This document shows, in pieces, positions 32,440 through 42,286 of a stretch of 64,000 nucleotides of DNA (positions are counted from its first letter, which is position 1; every line of letters starts with the position of its first letter). Location of the stretch: positions 2,170,001 to 2,234,000 of the forward strand of contig NZ_CP048020.1 of assembly GCF_010365865.1 (NCBI RefSeq), read 5' to 3'. The position numbers were made by a program, and so were the translations under genes. The stretch comes from Treponema vincentii. GTDB lineage: Bacteria; Spirochaetota; Spirochaetia; Treponematales; Treponemataceae. A model generated the notes under the pieces. The model saw only the letters and a program-made list of their open reading frames with translations. It had not been told where the DNA came from and did not search any database.

Positions 32440-32464
32440 AATTATATTCTATCATCCTTTTGTT

Positions 32465-32588
32465 CTTTTGAAAATATACGATGCATCTACTGCGTCGTAC
32501 AGCAAAAAAGTGTCCTCAACGTATCAAAGATACGCCTGCGGTACTTTTTTGCCTAACTCCTTGTATCTGCACCGTCTCTTTTCAAAAG
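32465..32588. repeat. 124-bp nested palindromic repeat, copy A
   Basis: It begins CTTTTGAAAATATACG and ends with the near-complement CTCTTTTCAAAAG. Inside are the conserved block GCATCTACTGCGTCGTAC, a middle stem GCAAAAAAGT/ACTTTTTTGC, a central hairpin CGTATC-AAA-GATACG and the block CTCCTTGTATCT. The same layout occurs at 55950 and 57451. It lies in the divergent region before the TSUP and coiled-coil genes. Confidence 0.9.
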
Positions 32589-32602
32589 CGTTGGAAGGAG
32601 GC

Positions 32603-32696
32603 TTTCAGTAGCGGCATGGATGCCGCTGGTTCCACGCAGAAACAAGTTTGTTTACAAACTTGCAGCCCAAAATGAACACGGATGTTCATTTTGGGC
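32603..32696. repeat. Three-hairpin repeat, copy A'
   Basis: Three successive hairpins: AGCGGCA-TGGA-TGCCGCT (32610-32627), CAAGTTTGT-TT-ACAAACTTG (32643-32662), and a 14-bp stem with loop CGGA (32665-32696). The lead-in CTTTCAGTA and the GGTT after hairpin 1 are identical at 62889. There is no T-run after the last stem, so it is not a simple terminator. Confidence 0.85.
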
Positions 32697-32810
32697 GAGG
32701 TCCAGTCAGTAGCGTGTTTGAACCGATGATATAGTATTTTTTACAACAAACGTATATATTGATAGTGTTCTCTTATCTTATATTCATGGGATGAACAAAG
32801 GCGGTTTTGT

Positions 32811-33995
32811 ATGGATAATCTGAAGAAAAATTTAGCGGACAAAAAAAAAGAGCGAGAAGATTTACAAACAATGCTTAATTCATTGTACAGAGAATACGGC
32901 GAAACCCAATTCGAATATGTTTTGCAACGTAAAGAAACGACACCTCACATTGACGAACGGGACTTTGAGGCGTGGAAAATACTGAGAGAGTCCCGCCGAA
33001 AGGATTCGGATACTATTTTGAGCATCAAAACGGCACAATCGCGGCAAAATGAATTAAAAGCTTTTTCCAAGGAAGTCGACAAACTGTTAAATGAACGGCA
33101 GCGCACATATCAAAAAGCACGAAACGATTTTATTTTGCTGTTCTTTCAAACCTATCAAAATAATTCACTACCGCAAATTGCACAGATTGCACAATCAATT
33201 GGACCGCTCAAAGAGTCTATCGAAAAGGTACAGCAAGACAAACAAGAACTTGAACGCCAAAAAAACGATGCACACTTTTTTAAAAAGCTGACCTTGAGTC
33301 CGCAGCTGTTATCGTTAAAAGGGAAATTAGCCGGCCTACAGAAAAAAATGAACGAGCAAATTATTGCTGCAGGAGAAGAGTTCCTCACCGATACTGTTAT
33401 AAAAGAGGTACGCGGAGCTTCCTTTCCGGAACAACTTGAAGCAGCGTATCTTGCCCTCCAAGCAATCGTTTCAAAACAAGATGAGACGGAAGACAGAAAG
33501 GAAGCGTTGACTGCCGAGCAGAAAAAGCTTGAAGAAACGCTAGCGGAATGCGGTGTTATCGATACCCCCCAGAAACGAATCAATACACTGACTGAAACCA
33601 TAAAAGATACGGATGAAAAAATTGAAGAAGCCGAGAGACGGCAAGGTTCGCAGTATAGCGATATCTTTTATACCGATGCAGGAATGAGAACCGGCGAATC
33701 CCTTACCGGCGTACCGGATCTGTTTAAACCGTATTTAGACTCCATTGCGGAGTATCGCGTAAAGCTGGAAAAAAATGCAATCGACATCGAATATATCGGA
33801 AACGAAATTGCTCTTGCCGGCGAGGTACATAAAATAGAAACATTACAAAAAGCAATTGCCGGGTATAAAGACGGCATTACGCAGTACGAAAAGCTCATCG
33901 AAACAGCCGAACGGGATATCGCACGGGCAGAAGAAATAAAACTGGGACTTCAGGAAAAAAATAATGAACTGAAATCTCAAGGTTCAGCGGACTGA
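32811..33995 (+). CDS. coiled-coil hypothetical protein
   Basis: A 394-residue cytoplasmic protein without signal peptide or membrane segment. Long heptad-rich helices dominate (about 1-120, 130-190, 220-300 and 330-390), very rich in Glu, Lys and Gln. A short less helical part near residues 285-310 includes SDIFYTDAGMRTGESLTG. I do not recognise a family; structural or cytoskeletal roles are possible but unproven. It is monocistronic and overlaps the convergent hypothetical gene by 19 bp. Confidence 0.75.
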   Translation: MDNLKKNLADKKKEREDLQTMLNSLYREYGETQFEYVLQRKETTPHIDERDFEAWKILRESRRKDSDTILSIKTAQSRQNELKAFSKEVDKLLNERQRTYQKARNDFILLFFQTYQNNSLPQIAQIAQSIGPLKESIEKVQQDKQELERQKNDAHFFKKLTLSPQLLSLKGKLAGLQKKMNEQIIAAGEEFLTDTVIKEVRGASFPEQLEAAYLALQAIVSKQDETEDRKEALTAEQKKLEETLAECGVIDTPQKRINTLTETIKDTDEKIEEAERRQGSQYSDIFYTDAGMRTGESLTGVPDLFKPYLDSIAEYRVKLEKNAIDIEYIGNEIALAGEVHKIETLQKAIAGYKDGITQYEKLIETAERDIARAEEIKLGLQEKNNELKSQGSAD

Positions 33996-34639
33996 GGAGG
34001 AATTCGGCTGATAGCTCTCAGTTCCCATTTTTTCGGTTTAAAGAAACCTCGAGCGTATATAGCGCCGAAACCGGGTTCATACAGATGGATTTTTCGTATC
34101 TGCTTTGTTATGTTCCATTTTTTGATATACATACCATAAGATTCCAGAAAATTGAGCGGCTGCAGCTTCGTAAAACCGCATCGAGTATCGTATGCAGCCG
34201 TTGCAATCTCAATGTAAACGCTGTAAGGGGCATTAAGCTCCAGCTCAAGCGGATTTTGATTTTTAGTAAAACAAGCTCCGACTTGTACGCTCACTATAGT
34301 ATCTATCGGTAAGAGCTGCTCGACAGGATATCCTCCGTAACTAAATGAGGCTCGTGCATTGCGAAGAATTTTTCCCGAAATTTCAAGCCGCTTATTATTC
34401 ACGGCAAGATAACGGTACATACAATCGATCAGTTCAAACAAGTTAATACCTGTATCTGCTGCTGTGCCGAGTATGAGTTGTATATCATCATCACTTGTAT
34501 AATATATGGTATTCTTTTGCATCGGCAGTGCCGAAACTGTTTTTTCAATAATAGGATAGGCATCATCAGCGCTCATACCCACTAAGAGAACAGAAGAAAA
34601 AAACAAAAGATATAAAACAGGTAATAATTTTTTATGCAT
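33977..34639 (-). CDS. exported hypothetical protein
   Basis: A 220-residue protein with an N-terminal signal sequence (MHKKLLPVLYLLFFSSVLLV followed by GMSADDAYP) and no lipobox. The mature part is mixed alpha/beta with no motif I know. It follows thiI by 19 nt on the same strand and its 3' end overlaps the convergent coiled-coil gene by 19 bp. Function unknown; probably periplasmic. Confidence 0.75.
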   Translation of the reverse strand: MHKKLLPVLYLLFFSSVLLVGMSADDAYPIIEKTVSALPMQKNTIYYTSDDDIQLILGTAADTGINLFELIDCMYRYLAVNNKRLEISGKILRNARASFSYGGYPVEQLLPIDTIVSVQVGACFTKNQNPLELELNAPYSVYIEIATAAYDTRCGFTKLQPLNFLESYGMYIKKWNITKQIRKIHLYEPGFGAIYARGFFKPKKWELRAISRIPPQSAEP

Positions 34640-34658
34640 TATAAATAAAATCCTTTCT

Positions 34659-35834
34659 TTACGGCAAAGTCCATTCTATTTTTTTTGTTTCACGCTGCTC
34701 AAAGGCTTCCATAAGCAGCGGCTCTATGTCTATACGCGCATAGATATCTTCGGCATCTTTCTGCCGTGTATGCAGTACCGGATGTTTGGGAGAAAACAGT
34801 ACACAGCAATCTTCATACGGCAGTATGGAAGTTTGATAGGTACCGATATCAACTGCATACCGTATGATTTCTTCCTTATCCATGCCGATAAGCGGACGCA
34901 GGATCGGGAGTTTTGCACAGCTGTCGGTAATTGTAAGGTTTTCGATCGTTTGGCTTGCCACCTGCGCGAGGCTCTCTCCCGTAACCAAGCACTGCGCATT
35001 AACCTTTTCAGCCAGCATTTCGGCCGTGTGCATCATACACATACGGAGCAGGAGCGTCAAATAGGGTTCCGGCACCGTCCGCTTGAGGTGCTGCTGCACC
35101 TTGGTAAACGACACGACGGTAAGGTACCCGCCAAGCCCGTAACGGGCTAAAATACCTGCTAAGGTTTCTACCTTTTGCTGAGCTTCCGGCGATGTATACG
35201 GATGGGAATGAAAATACACGTAATCGACTTTCATACCGCGGAAGAGCATTTTGTATCCGGCAACGGGAGAGTCGATTCCGCCCGAGAGCAGCAGCAGCGC
35301 CCGTCCCGAACAGCCGCAGGGGAGGCCTCTCCTGCCGGTATGCTCTACGCCGTAAATGAACGCTTGCTTTTCGCGTACCTCGATGCTGATAACCGCATCG
35401 GGGTTATGCACATCGACGGTTAAAATCCCCGCCGTATGGATAGTTCCGCCTACTTCCCGCGCAATGTCATACGACGTGAGGGGAAATTGCTTATCGGCGC
35501 GGCGGGCTTCAATTTTAAAGGTGCGTGCACCTTGCGCCTGCAGCGCTTTGGCTTCGGTAACAGCCGTTTCGGAAATGGCTTCGAGCGTTTTATCCACCGG
35601 TTTTGCCTGCGCCCAGCTTGTAATGCCGAAAAGGTGATTTAGAGCCGCTTCTACCCGCGGCTGCAAGGCCTCGTCAGCCCGTACATACATCCGCCCGGCG
35701 CGCACCTGTACGTTCGGCGCCGCTCCGTCAAAATAGCTTCTGAAGTTTTGCGCAAGCCGTCGCTCAAAATCCTTTAGGTTCCCTTTTTTAAGATTGATTT
35801 CTCCGATTTTTGCCAGATAAAAAAGCTCCGCCAT
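34659..35834 (-). CDS. thiI: tRNA 4-thiouridine synthetase ThiI
   Basis: A 391-residue ThiI of the short type: ferredoxin-like and THUMP domains (1-165), then a PP-loop ATP pyrophosphatase with SGGIDSP at 184-190 and YFHSHPYTSPEAQQKV. No C-terminal rhodanese domain is present, so sulfur probably comes straight from a cysteine desulfurase or another carrier. It makes s4U8 in tRNA. It follows the hexokinase gene after a 98-nt spacer with a hairpin. Confidence 0.94.
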   Translation of the reverse strand: MAELFYLAKIGEINLKKGNLKDFERRLAQNFRSYFDGAAPNVQVRAGRMYVRADEALQPRVEAALNHLFGITSWAQAKPVDKTLEAISETAVTEAKALQAQGARTFKIEARRADKQFPLTSYDIAREVGGTIHTAGILTVDVHNPDAVISIEVREKQAFIYGVEHTGRRGLPCGCSGRALLLLSGGIDSPVAGYKMLFRGMKVDYVYFHSHPYTSPEAQQKVETLAGILARYGLGGYLTVVSFTKVQQHLKRTVPEPYLTLLLRMCMMHTAEMLAEKVNAQCLVTGESLAQVASQTIENLTITDSCAKLPILRPLIGMDKEEIIRYAVDIGTYQTSILPYEDCCVLFSPKHPVLHTRQKDAEDIYARIDIEPLLMEAFEQRETKKIEWTLP

Positions 35835-35871
35835 GTGAGTCTCGTTAAACCTCCGTTACATTGTTACAGCA

Positions 35872-35922
35872 CACCTCTAAAAACTCGGTTAGATTTGCTT
35901 CGCATCCTTCGAAATAGAGGTG
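35872..35922 (-). repeat. CCTCTAAAAAC hairpin, copy 1
   Basis: CACCTCTA (35872-35879) pairs with TAGAGGTG (35915-35922) around an inner TTCG/CGAA stem. The first 25 bases match 60799-60823 with one difference. It sits between hexokinase and thiI and could attenuate transcription, but no T-run follows on the minus strand. Confidence 0.55.
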
Positions 35923-35932
35923 CGCTACATTG

Positions 35933-37273
35933 TTAAATCGTGCCCGCGATAGCGGTGCCGAACGTAATTGCATGCTCGAGGGACACCACATCAAAATAAA
36001 TGCCGCGTTTTTGTGTCAGCGCCCGATAGAGGTGCGCGATGACAGCATCATGCAACCGGTACGTTTTTAAAAACGTTGTACCCTCCGCAAGGATACAAAC
36101 CGGCAGCGCAGGATTTTTTCCCTTGCCTGTTTTAATGACAGCCGCCGCGATATTCCCCGCAGCGAGCCGTGCCGTGCGCATAATCAGCGCATCCAATATC
36201 CGGTAGAGAACCTCGCGGTCTTCCTCCGTGCCGCCGGTTAACAGCTGTCCGAGTGGGGTTTGATCGGAATACGGCGCTTGCAAAAAGCGGTTTACATCGA
36301 TGAGCGGAAGGTCGGCAATGGAAGCAAACGCTTTTTTAACGCCGGCGGAAAAAAGATTGTCCGCAGCGGCTGCTCGTATCATCACCGAAGCAACCGATCC
36401 GAGGTAGGCGCCTGAGCACATTTTTTCAAACCAAAACATCTGCGGCTGGTCGGTCTTTTTTGCGAACGCTTCATCAAAATCGCTGCGCGGCTGTTTGTTC
36501 GACTTTCCCGACTCGCAGACGACAATCTGCGCAGGCAAGGCTACGGTACCAGCACTGTTCGACGCAATTTTCGGAATGTTCTGATATTCGATATACGCGG
36601 CGTTCATTCCGGTTCCGAGGATAAAGCCTACATACGAATCGTATTTTTTCCCGCCGACAGCAGTTGATGCCCCTGCGAGGAGCGCCGCAACCGTATCGTT
36701 TAACAGTACAATGCGTTTCAGCTTATTCCAGCCCCGCTGCATCAGCGCCGCCTCCAAATTTTGGCCGACCAATGAGCCGATTACCTCGGGCGCTTTGATT
36801 TCCTTAGAAAATTGCAGCACTTCGCCGTCGCCTGCCGGAGTAATTTTCATCGCATACGAAAAGCAAAATGCGATAGAATCCGCGGCGTTTTTCAAATGGT
36901 CTAAATAAGAGGCGATGGTATCAAAAAATTCCGCTTTGGAGTATTCCCGATCGGTTGCCGGCATCGGCTTCCGCTCAAGCTGACTGATGGACGGGACGCT
37001 GTTTTCGTCAAAGGTAACCAAGCATGACCGGAAATTGGTTCCGCCTGCATCGATAACGATAACCGAAGTATTTTTGGGCGGCTGCTGAGGCGGCATAAAC
37101 CACGTAGGAATCATATCCAGAGCCGGCCCCGTACCGACGGGAATGCTCGGATCCCGTTTCAGCCCTTCTTCCATATCATACAGCAGCGTATCGATAACCG
37201 TATTGACCGTGGGGCCTTCCGCATCAAAATTATGCCGCCCGAAAAACGCAGCAACCGAATGCCGAATGTCCAT
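35933..37273 (-). CDS. hexokinase (eukaryotic-type family)
   Basis: A 446-residue hexokinase that phosphorylates glucose or related hexoses. The ATP-binding phosphate-1 region is VIVIDAGGTNFRSCLVTF; the sugar-binding segments CFSYAMKIT, VLLNDTVAALLAG and GFILGTGMNAAYIEY are clear, and AEGTTFLKTY is the adenosine motif. ATG 37273 with GGGAGG seven bases upstream is chosen over 37297. This family is common in eukaryotes and rare in bacteria, and treponemes are a known exception. The gene follows asnA by 35 nt. Confidence 0.92.
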   Translation of the reverse strand: MDIRHSVAAFFGRHNFDAEGPTVNTVIDTLLYDMEEGLKRDPSIPVGTGPALDMIPTWFMPPQQPPKNTSVIVIDAGGTNFRSCLVTFDENSVPSISQLERKPMPATDREYSKAEFFDTIASYLDHLKNAADSIAFCFSYAMKITPAGDGEVLQFSKEIKAPEVIGSLVGQNLEAALMQRGWNKLKRIVLLNDTVAALLAGASTAVGGKKYDSYVGFILGTGMNAAYIEYQNIPKIASNSAGTVALPAQIVVCESGKSNKQPRSDFDEAFAKKTDQPQMFWFEKMCSGAYLGSVASVMIRAAAADNLFSAGVKKAFASIADLPLIDVNRFLQAPYSDQTPLGQLLTGGTEEDREVLYRILDALIMRTARLAAGNIAAAVIKTGKGKNPALPVCILAEGTTFLKTYRLHDAVIAHLYRALTQKRGIYFDVVSLEHAITFGTAIAGTI

Positions 37274-37308
37274 TGTAATGCCTCCCGATAAATTCATTCA
37301 CAAATATT

Positions 37309-38346
37309 CTATAATAGTAGAATGCTCCGTCCCGCGCACTGCGCCCGCATATCGTCGGGCCATACCGAAACCTGCGTTTCACCGATATGGGCTTTCCGCA
37401 AAAAGAACATACAGAGCCGCGACTGCCCGATTCCCCCGCCGATGGTTTGAGGCAGTTCTCCGTTCAGCAGCTTGGTATGAAAAAACAGCGATGCCCGCTC
37501 CATGCAGTTGCGGGCAGCAAGCTGTTCCCTCATTGTTTTAGGACTTACCCTGATCCCCATCGAAGAGAGCTCAAGCACATCCTCTAACACGGGATTCCAC
37601 ACCAACAAGTCTCCGTTTAATCCGTGCCGTCCGCTGCCGGTTTCGGTAATCCAGTCGTCATAGTCGGGCGCCCTGCCGTCATGCGGTTCCCCGTTTTTGA
37701 GCGGTGCCCCGATACCGATTAGGAAGACCGCTCCATATTGTTGAGCGCACTTCCGTTCCCGTTCCTTTCCGGAAAGATTGGGATACTGCGCATAGAGGTC
37801 TTCCGTATGGATAAAGGTGATATGCTTCGGCAAGATAGGCTCTATCGCAGAATAATTATCATAGATGAAAAACTCGGTACACTTTAAGCAATCGTATATT
37901 TTTTCTACGGTTGCCTTCAAAAAATCGAGCGTTCGGTCGGACTCCTCCATCGCGAGCTCCCAATCCCACTGATCGACATACAGCGAATGGATATTATCAA
38001 GTTCCTCATCAGCTCGGATCGCATTCATATCGGTATAAATACCGAAGCCGGACTGTAATCCCATTTCCGCTATTTTAACACGCTTCCACTTTGCAAGCGA
38101 GTGTACAATCTCAAGTTCCTGCTCGTTCATATCCTTTACCGGAAAATGCACTGCCCGCTCCGTACCGTTCAGATCATCGTTCAAGCCCTTTCCTCTGGGA
38201 ACAAAGAGCGGCGCTGTAACACGGGTTAAGTTCAAACGGGTCGATAAGGTGAGCTGAAAAGAGTTTTTGATACGGACGATAGCCTGTTCCGTTTCTTTAC
38301 CGGTTAAAACCGGCCGATAGTGTTCGGGGATATAAAGATGCGGCAT
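37309..38346 (-). CDS. asnA: aspartate--ammonia ligase
   Basis: A 345-residue AsnA that makes asparagine from aspartate, ammonia and ATP; the fold is related to class II aminoacyl-tRNA synthetases. Conserved stretches are LNLTRVTAPLFVPRGKGLND, VHSLAKWKR, QWDWE and GGGIGQSRLCMFFLRKAHIG near the C-terminus. The length is as usual (about 330-345). Confidence 0.96.
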   Translation of the reverse strand: MPHLYIPEHYRPVLTGKETEQAIVRIKNSFQLTLSTRLNLTRVTAPLFVPRGKGLNDDLNGTERAVHFPVKDMNEQELEIVHSLAKWKRVKIAEMGLQSGFGIYTDMNAIRADEELDNIHSLYVDQWDWELAMEESDRTLDFLKATVEKIYDCLKCTEFFIYDNYSAIEPILPKHITFIHTEDLYAQYPNLSGKERERKCAQQYGAVFLIGIGAPLKNGEPHDGRAPDYDDWITETGSGRHGLNGDLLVWNPVLEDVLELSSMGIRVSPKTMREQLAARNCMERASLFFHTKLLNGELPQTIGGGIGQSRLCMFFLRKAHIGETQVSVWPDDMRAQCAGRSILLL

Positions 38347-38461
38347 AAACTCTGACTTTCCTCAATGATTTTTACGGGGAATACGTCAATTTATCCTTTT
38401 TCCGGGGAAAAAACAAGGGTACATCCGTATCAATGAAATATGCCAGCCTAATAGGGATAGA

Positions 38462-38476
38462 TGGCATCCGGTGCCA
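38462..38476 (-). repeat. Small GGCA-CCGGA-TGCC hairpin
   Basis: On the minus strand TGGCA-CCGGA-TGCCA forms a 5-bp hairpin whose loop resembles the CA-CGGA-TG apical motif of the three-hairpin repeats. It may be a decayed member or chance; it lies between the glycosyltransferase and asnA. Confidence 0.3.
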
Positions 38477-38495
38477 AGAGTGCATAAGTCCGCAC

Positions 38496-39524
38496 CTATG
38501 CAAGCCCCCACCACTCATCCAGCATAGCCCGCGCCTCTCTTTGTAATGAAGGAACCACACAGGCTTCCAGCTGCTTGAGGTTATCGGCATAGTGAGCGCG
38601 GCCTAAATCCTGTATGGCTTCGCGGATACCGCCGTCAACAGCGGGATGCTCATCTAAATATGAAAGGATGATGGTAAAAACCGAAGCAACGGAGCATACC
38701 TTTTGCCATTCGGAAAGGCAGGCGATTGTACGGCGGGAAGTAACGCCGGTGTTGATACGGTAGTGATACACAACATCCCGTATGCCGGCGTATGTATGCG
38801 CTTTTTCGGTATACCCGTCCTCTAATACGCCGACAGATTTCGATGCAGTCAAGGCAATAAAAAAATAGAGCAGCATATCTTCCGCCATTGTACAATAGGT
38901 AAACGGAATTTCGCCGTACGCTTTTTGAACAAGATCGGTTTTAAAAAGCTTGCCCCATACGAAACTGCTGTATGAGTGTTCAACGATATATGTGCGGAGG
39001 ATTTCATCGCCGGTTAAAACGCCGGCGTACACATTCTGCGCCCTTTGAGCAAAGGCTGCAACACGCGCGTCCGGTTCTCCTTCCATACCGCATACCGCAG
39101 CCTTGCCGTGTACAATATCGGCACCCGACGTAGCGGCTGCATCGTACAATATACGGAGAGCATTAGGCGGGAGCTCATCGTCCGGATCGGCAAAGGCGAG
39201 GTATTCGCCCGATGCCGCAGTAACCGCTGTCCGGCGCGCTTCGAGCGTACCGAGGTTTTTACTGTGTTCCAAAAACACGAGCGGCAGCCCCCGCTCCTTA
39301 AACCGCTTTGTATATGTTTTAACAATGCCCCGCAGTTCCTTTGCGCCGGGGCTGCCGTCATTTACAATAATGGTTTCAAAAGGCGGTGCATCAGCCTGCC
39401 GTAACACACTTTCAAAAAACCGTCCAATAAGCCCCTCCGTCCCGTATACGGGAACGCAAAGGCTTACAAGCGGCTTATGCCGAGCCGCTCGCCCGAAGCG
39501 CGCGGCTCGAGAAATAAAACTCAT
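38496..39524 (-). CDS. family 2 glycosyltransferase
   Basis: A 342-residue GT-A fold enzyme (GT2 family). The nucleotide-sugar site starts VSLCVPVYGTEGLIGRFFES, continues TIIVNDGSPG and YLAFADPDDELPPNALRILY with the DPDDE metal-binding motif (DXD equivalent). The C-terminal part is a less conserved acceptor domain. ATG 39524 is chosen; an in-frame start at 39542 lies within the preceding lipoprotein gene. Acceptor unknown; it may modify a surface polysaccharide or lipoprotein. Confidence 0.88.
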   Translation of the reverse strand: MSFISRAARFGRAARHKPLVSLCVPVYGTEGLIGRFFESVLRQADAPPFETIIVNDGSPGAKELRGIVKTYTKRFKERGLPLVFLEHSKNLGTLEARRTAVTAASGEYLAFADPDDELPPNALRILYDAAATSGADIVHGKAAVCGMEGEPDARVAAFAQRAQNVYAGVLTGDEILRTYIVEHSYSSFVWGKLFKTDLVQKAYGEIPFTYCTMAEDMLLYFFIALTASKSVGVLEDGYTEKAHTYAGIRDVVYHYRINTGVTSRRTIACLSEWQKVCSVASVFTIILSYLDEHPAVDGGIREAIQDLGRAHYADNLKQLEACVVPSLQREARAMLDEWWGLA

Positions 39525-39532
39525 CCTACGAT

Positions 39533-42022
39533 TTAATTCCACTCAAAGCCGGATTCTTGTAACACCTTAGAAAAGCTTCCGCCCGAATTCTGTTCGCCTT
39601 GTAAACTGCCTTTCAAATCGTACTCCAATACCTTGTCGGCATTTTTACAGTAAGGCTGATCAGGGAAACTAGCCAGTCCCTTTTTACCCCATGCACCGTC
39701 CGAAGCGATGATGAGCCTGATCCGCTCGGCTTCGTCGTATTTTACGGCAATAAAGCGATAAAAGCCGTAGCCGACTTCATTCCCTGCCGTACCTACAGGA
39801 TCCTTTTTAGCCAATTCGACGGCACTGCCGGAGAATCCATCCTTCGTGCTGCCGATTTTATACAGCTTGCCGCTGTTTTTAAAGGTATCGGCTTTGTAAT
39901 TGAAACTAGTTTTTTTCATACCGTACTCTTCTTTTGAAGTGACGGCATACAACACACCGTCGAGAATCTGTAAGTCGTTAATAGCGCTCATAATTTTCGT
40001 ATACGGAGGATAGGGAGAATCAGGTTCGGTAGGAGTCGGTTGGAATGCCCCGACATCTATTGTTCCTTTATCGGCTCCGTCCTGCTTGTCATATTTCTTT
40101 ACCGATAATGTATAGCCGGCAGGAGCTATGTTCATTGTCCTTGTGCCGACGAATACTCCGTCTTTGTTTGCGGCAAGCGCGGTAAAGAAAATGTCCTGCG
40201 AATTAATATGCACGCCATACGTTGAATCAAGTGTTGCCGTATCAAATGAAGTACTATTCCAGCTATATCTTTGTATGTGCTTATTTGAACCATCCTCATA
40301 CACATAATATAAATAATTTTTTCCGTCGGAAACATCAACGGCAATCGTAGGAACAGTATAGGATGTCAAAGTCAAATCTACACCAGGCTTATTATATGTA
40401 CCGTCTTCTTTCAGCGCAAACCGTCTAACATTGTAACCAGAACTACCTTTCCACAAAATATACAGATTGCCGTCCTGATCGTAGCAGAACACGTCGGTAG
40501 GCTGCACGGAGTCTTCAAAAAGCTTATTCGTAGCGGAAAATGCTTCCGTTCCGTCTGTGCTTATCCAATAGTTCATGGGGGAAAGAACCATGGCAGGGCT
40601 TTGCTTTTCCCACAGCAGTATCTTTGTATTGGGCTTTTTATAGACGGCGTGCTCTGTAAACCATGTTGCACCAGAGTCACTGAAAGACAGACTATCGTTT
40701 CCGCGGTTGAATGCGGCAATGCGGTTTTTATTCCCGTTAATCCGCCAATTTTCGTTCAGATACTCGATATTTACACCGTCATCCGCTATGTAGATATTGT
40801 CTTCGTCATAGCCGATAAAACCGATGGGGTTAGAAAAATACTGTGCATTAAAGGCGATGGGGTCTGCAGTTGGAGCAGCAGGATTAAGCCCTATCTCAGT
40901 TTTCTTGGTAAGCGTACTGCCGGAATATTCATAGCGAACGAGCTGCCCAAGCGCATACTTTTTTCCTGCTTCCTCTTTCCGCTGAGTAAGCAGACAGTAC
41001 ACGCCGTCATCGTCGGCAAAAAGCCCGGTACAATCGGGAAGATCATTTCCGAAGGCGGAATTCGATCGAAGTTTATCTAAGTTCTGCCTCGCTGGTGTAG
41101 CCGATTTAAATTTTAAAGTCTTATTATTGCCCGGAGTGGGGAGATTTACAAATTCAAACTCACCGGCAAACAAAGTCTGATCATACACAGCAAACAGTAC
41201 ATCATGATCTACCGCGACGGCGCGAGCCTCTGTGGATGACAGCAGGAAGTCATCCTGTCCAAAAGATTTAAACGAATGATCATCTTTCTCCTTGAAGCAA
41301 CAGACGGTCTTCTGTTTAAACAAAAAGATATAGTTATCGTCTATATCAATCGCTATATTATCAATATCACCGATAGTAACACCGGCAGCTGTCAGTGCAG
41401 CAGTAAGATTTGTTTCAAATCCGGCATCCTCATTTCCCTCCACATCAAAGCGTTTAAGGTGATCGGTAGAGGAAGTATCTTCGTAACGAACATATATTCT
41501 ACCGACTTTATCCCGTGCCGTTACCGGTTTTTTGCCGATAAGAATTCCATCGAGCAGTTTTGTACCGTTTTGCGTGCTCAAGGATACGATATTACTCCCT
41601 GAAGAATTTTTCTCGGTAATAGAAAACAGCAGATTGGCGGCGACTTTCAGCGTTTTAGATAGCTTTACGGCAATGAAATTATCCCCTGCCGTAACAGTGT
41701 GCTTCTCGGAACCGTGCCACTCTCCTGCCGCTGTTGTAACAACCGCTTTTACGGTAATTTTTGTACCGATAGGGAGCGTAACCGTAACCGATGTTGTTTC
41801 CCGTGCTAGTGCAGTTCCCTCTTCATCCGTAATGGTGATAACGGTGTTCTTCTCATTAAGCGCAGGGAGGCCTTTTCCATCAACAGAACGGGCAGTTCCG
41901 CCTCCAATAACAACCCGTACCGTGCCGGTGTCTCCGCCGGTAAGCATACCATTACATGCCGTAAACGCAAGGCACAGTATTGCAAAAAGAATACTGACAG
42001 AGTTCACATACTGCTTTTTCAT
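39533..42022 (-). CDS. large lipoprotein, beta-propeller-like
   Basis: An 829-residue exported lipoprotein with lipobox LAFTAC (Cys23). After a short beta-sandwich-like N-terminal section (VRVVIGGGTARSV, about 35-125), the rest is a long series of beta strands with repeated Gly-Tyr-Asp/Asp-Asp-Asn-Ile-Tyr-like patterns (IGYDEDNIYIADDG, CYDQDGNLYILWK, ADDDGVYCLLTQ), which suggests a propeller. No enzyme motif was seen. GAGGAGG precedes the ATG. The glycosyltransferase starts 8 nt downstream, so they may be co-expressed. Probably surface-exposed. Confidence 0.78.
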   Translation of the reverse strand: MKKQYVNSVSILFAILCLAFTACNGMLTGGDTGTVRVVIGGGTARSVDGKGLPALNEKNTVITITDEEGTALARETTSVTVTLPIGTKITVKAVVTTAAGEWHGSEKHTVTAGDNFIAVKLSKTLKVAANLLFSITEKNSSGSNIVSLSTQNGTKLLDGILIGKKPVTARDKVGRIYVRYEDTSSTDHLKRFDVEGNEDAGFETNLTAALTAAGVTIGDIDNIAIDIDDNYIFLFKQKTVCCFKEKDDHSFKSFGQDDFLLSSTEARAVAVDHDVLFAVYDQTLFAGEFEFVNLPTPGNNKTLKFKSATPARQNLDKLRSNSAFGNDLPDCTGLFADDDGVYCLLTQRKEEAGKKYALGQLVRYEYSGSTLTKKTEIGLNPAAPTADPIAFNAQYFSNPIGFIGYDEDNIYIADDGVNIEYLNENWRINGNKNRIAAFNRGNDSLSFSDSGATWFTEHAVYKKPNTKILLWEKQSPAMVLSPMNYWISTDGTEAFSATNKLFEDSVQPTDVFCYDQDGNLYILWKGSSGYNVRRFALKEDGTYNKPGVDLTLTSYTVPTIAVDVSDGKNYLYYVYEDGSNKHIQRYSWNSTSFDTATLDSTYGVHINSQDIFFTALAANKDGVFVGTRTMNIAPAGYTLSVKKYDKQDGADKGTIDVGAFQPTPTEPDSPYPPYTKIMSAINDLQILDGVLYAVTSKEEYGMKKTSFNYKADTFKNSGKLYKIGSTKDGFSGSAVELAKKDPVGTAGNEVGYGFYRFIAVKYDEAERIRLIIASDGAWGKKGLASFPDQPYCKNADKVLEYDLKGSLQGEQNSGGSFSKVLQESGFEWN

Positions 42023-42286
42023 ATCCTACCTCCTCGTATATTCCCTTTTGTCTTTATCATAGAATTCAACATGCTATCTTTTTAGGTAATCACACTTTAC
42101 CCTTTTTTTTAAATGTAGTATACACCGTCCTCGATAAAAACACAAATACTAATTACAATCATGCCGAGACAGCCGCTTTCCATAATAGCAGTTTCGGTGT
42201 ATTTACCCTCTGTCGTTTCATTGACCGAAACCGGTAAAAATGCCATACTTGCGCTAACTTTATACCTTTTAGGAGGATTATAAGAT

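Larger units (their letters stand above)
32440..32810. other. Intergenic region made of repeats A and A'
   Basis: 371 bp between divergent genes. About 220 bp is taken by the two structured repeats described separately. The last 110 bp before 32811 is A/T-rich with a possible ribosome site AAAGG near 32799 and no other recognised feature. Short open frames through the repeats are not counted as genes. Confidence 0.7.

Noticed and set aside
32481-32675. Short open frame through repeat A (and similar frames at 55926-56186 and 57454-57696)
   Set aside because: These frames exist because the nested palindrome happens to be open; the peptides differ in frame between copies and the base changes preserve DNA pairing, not protein.
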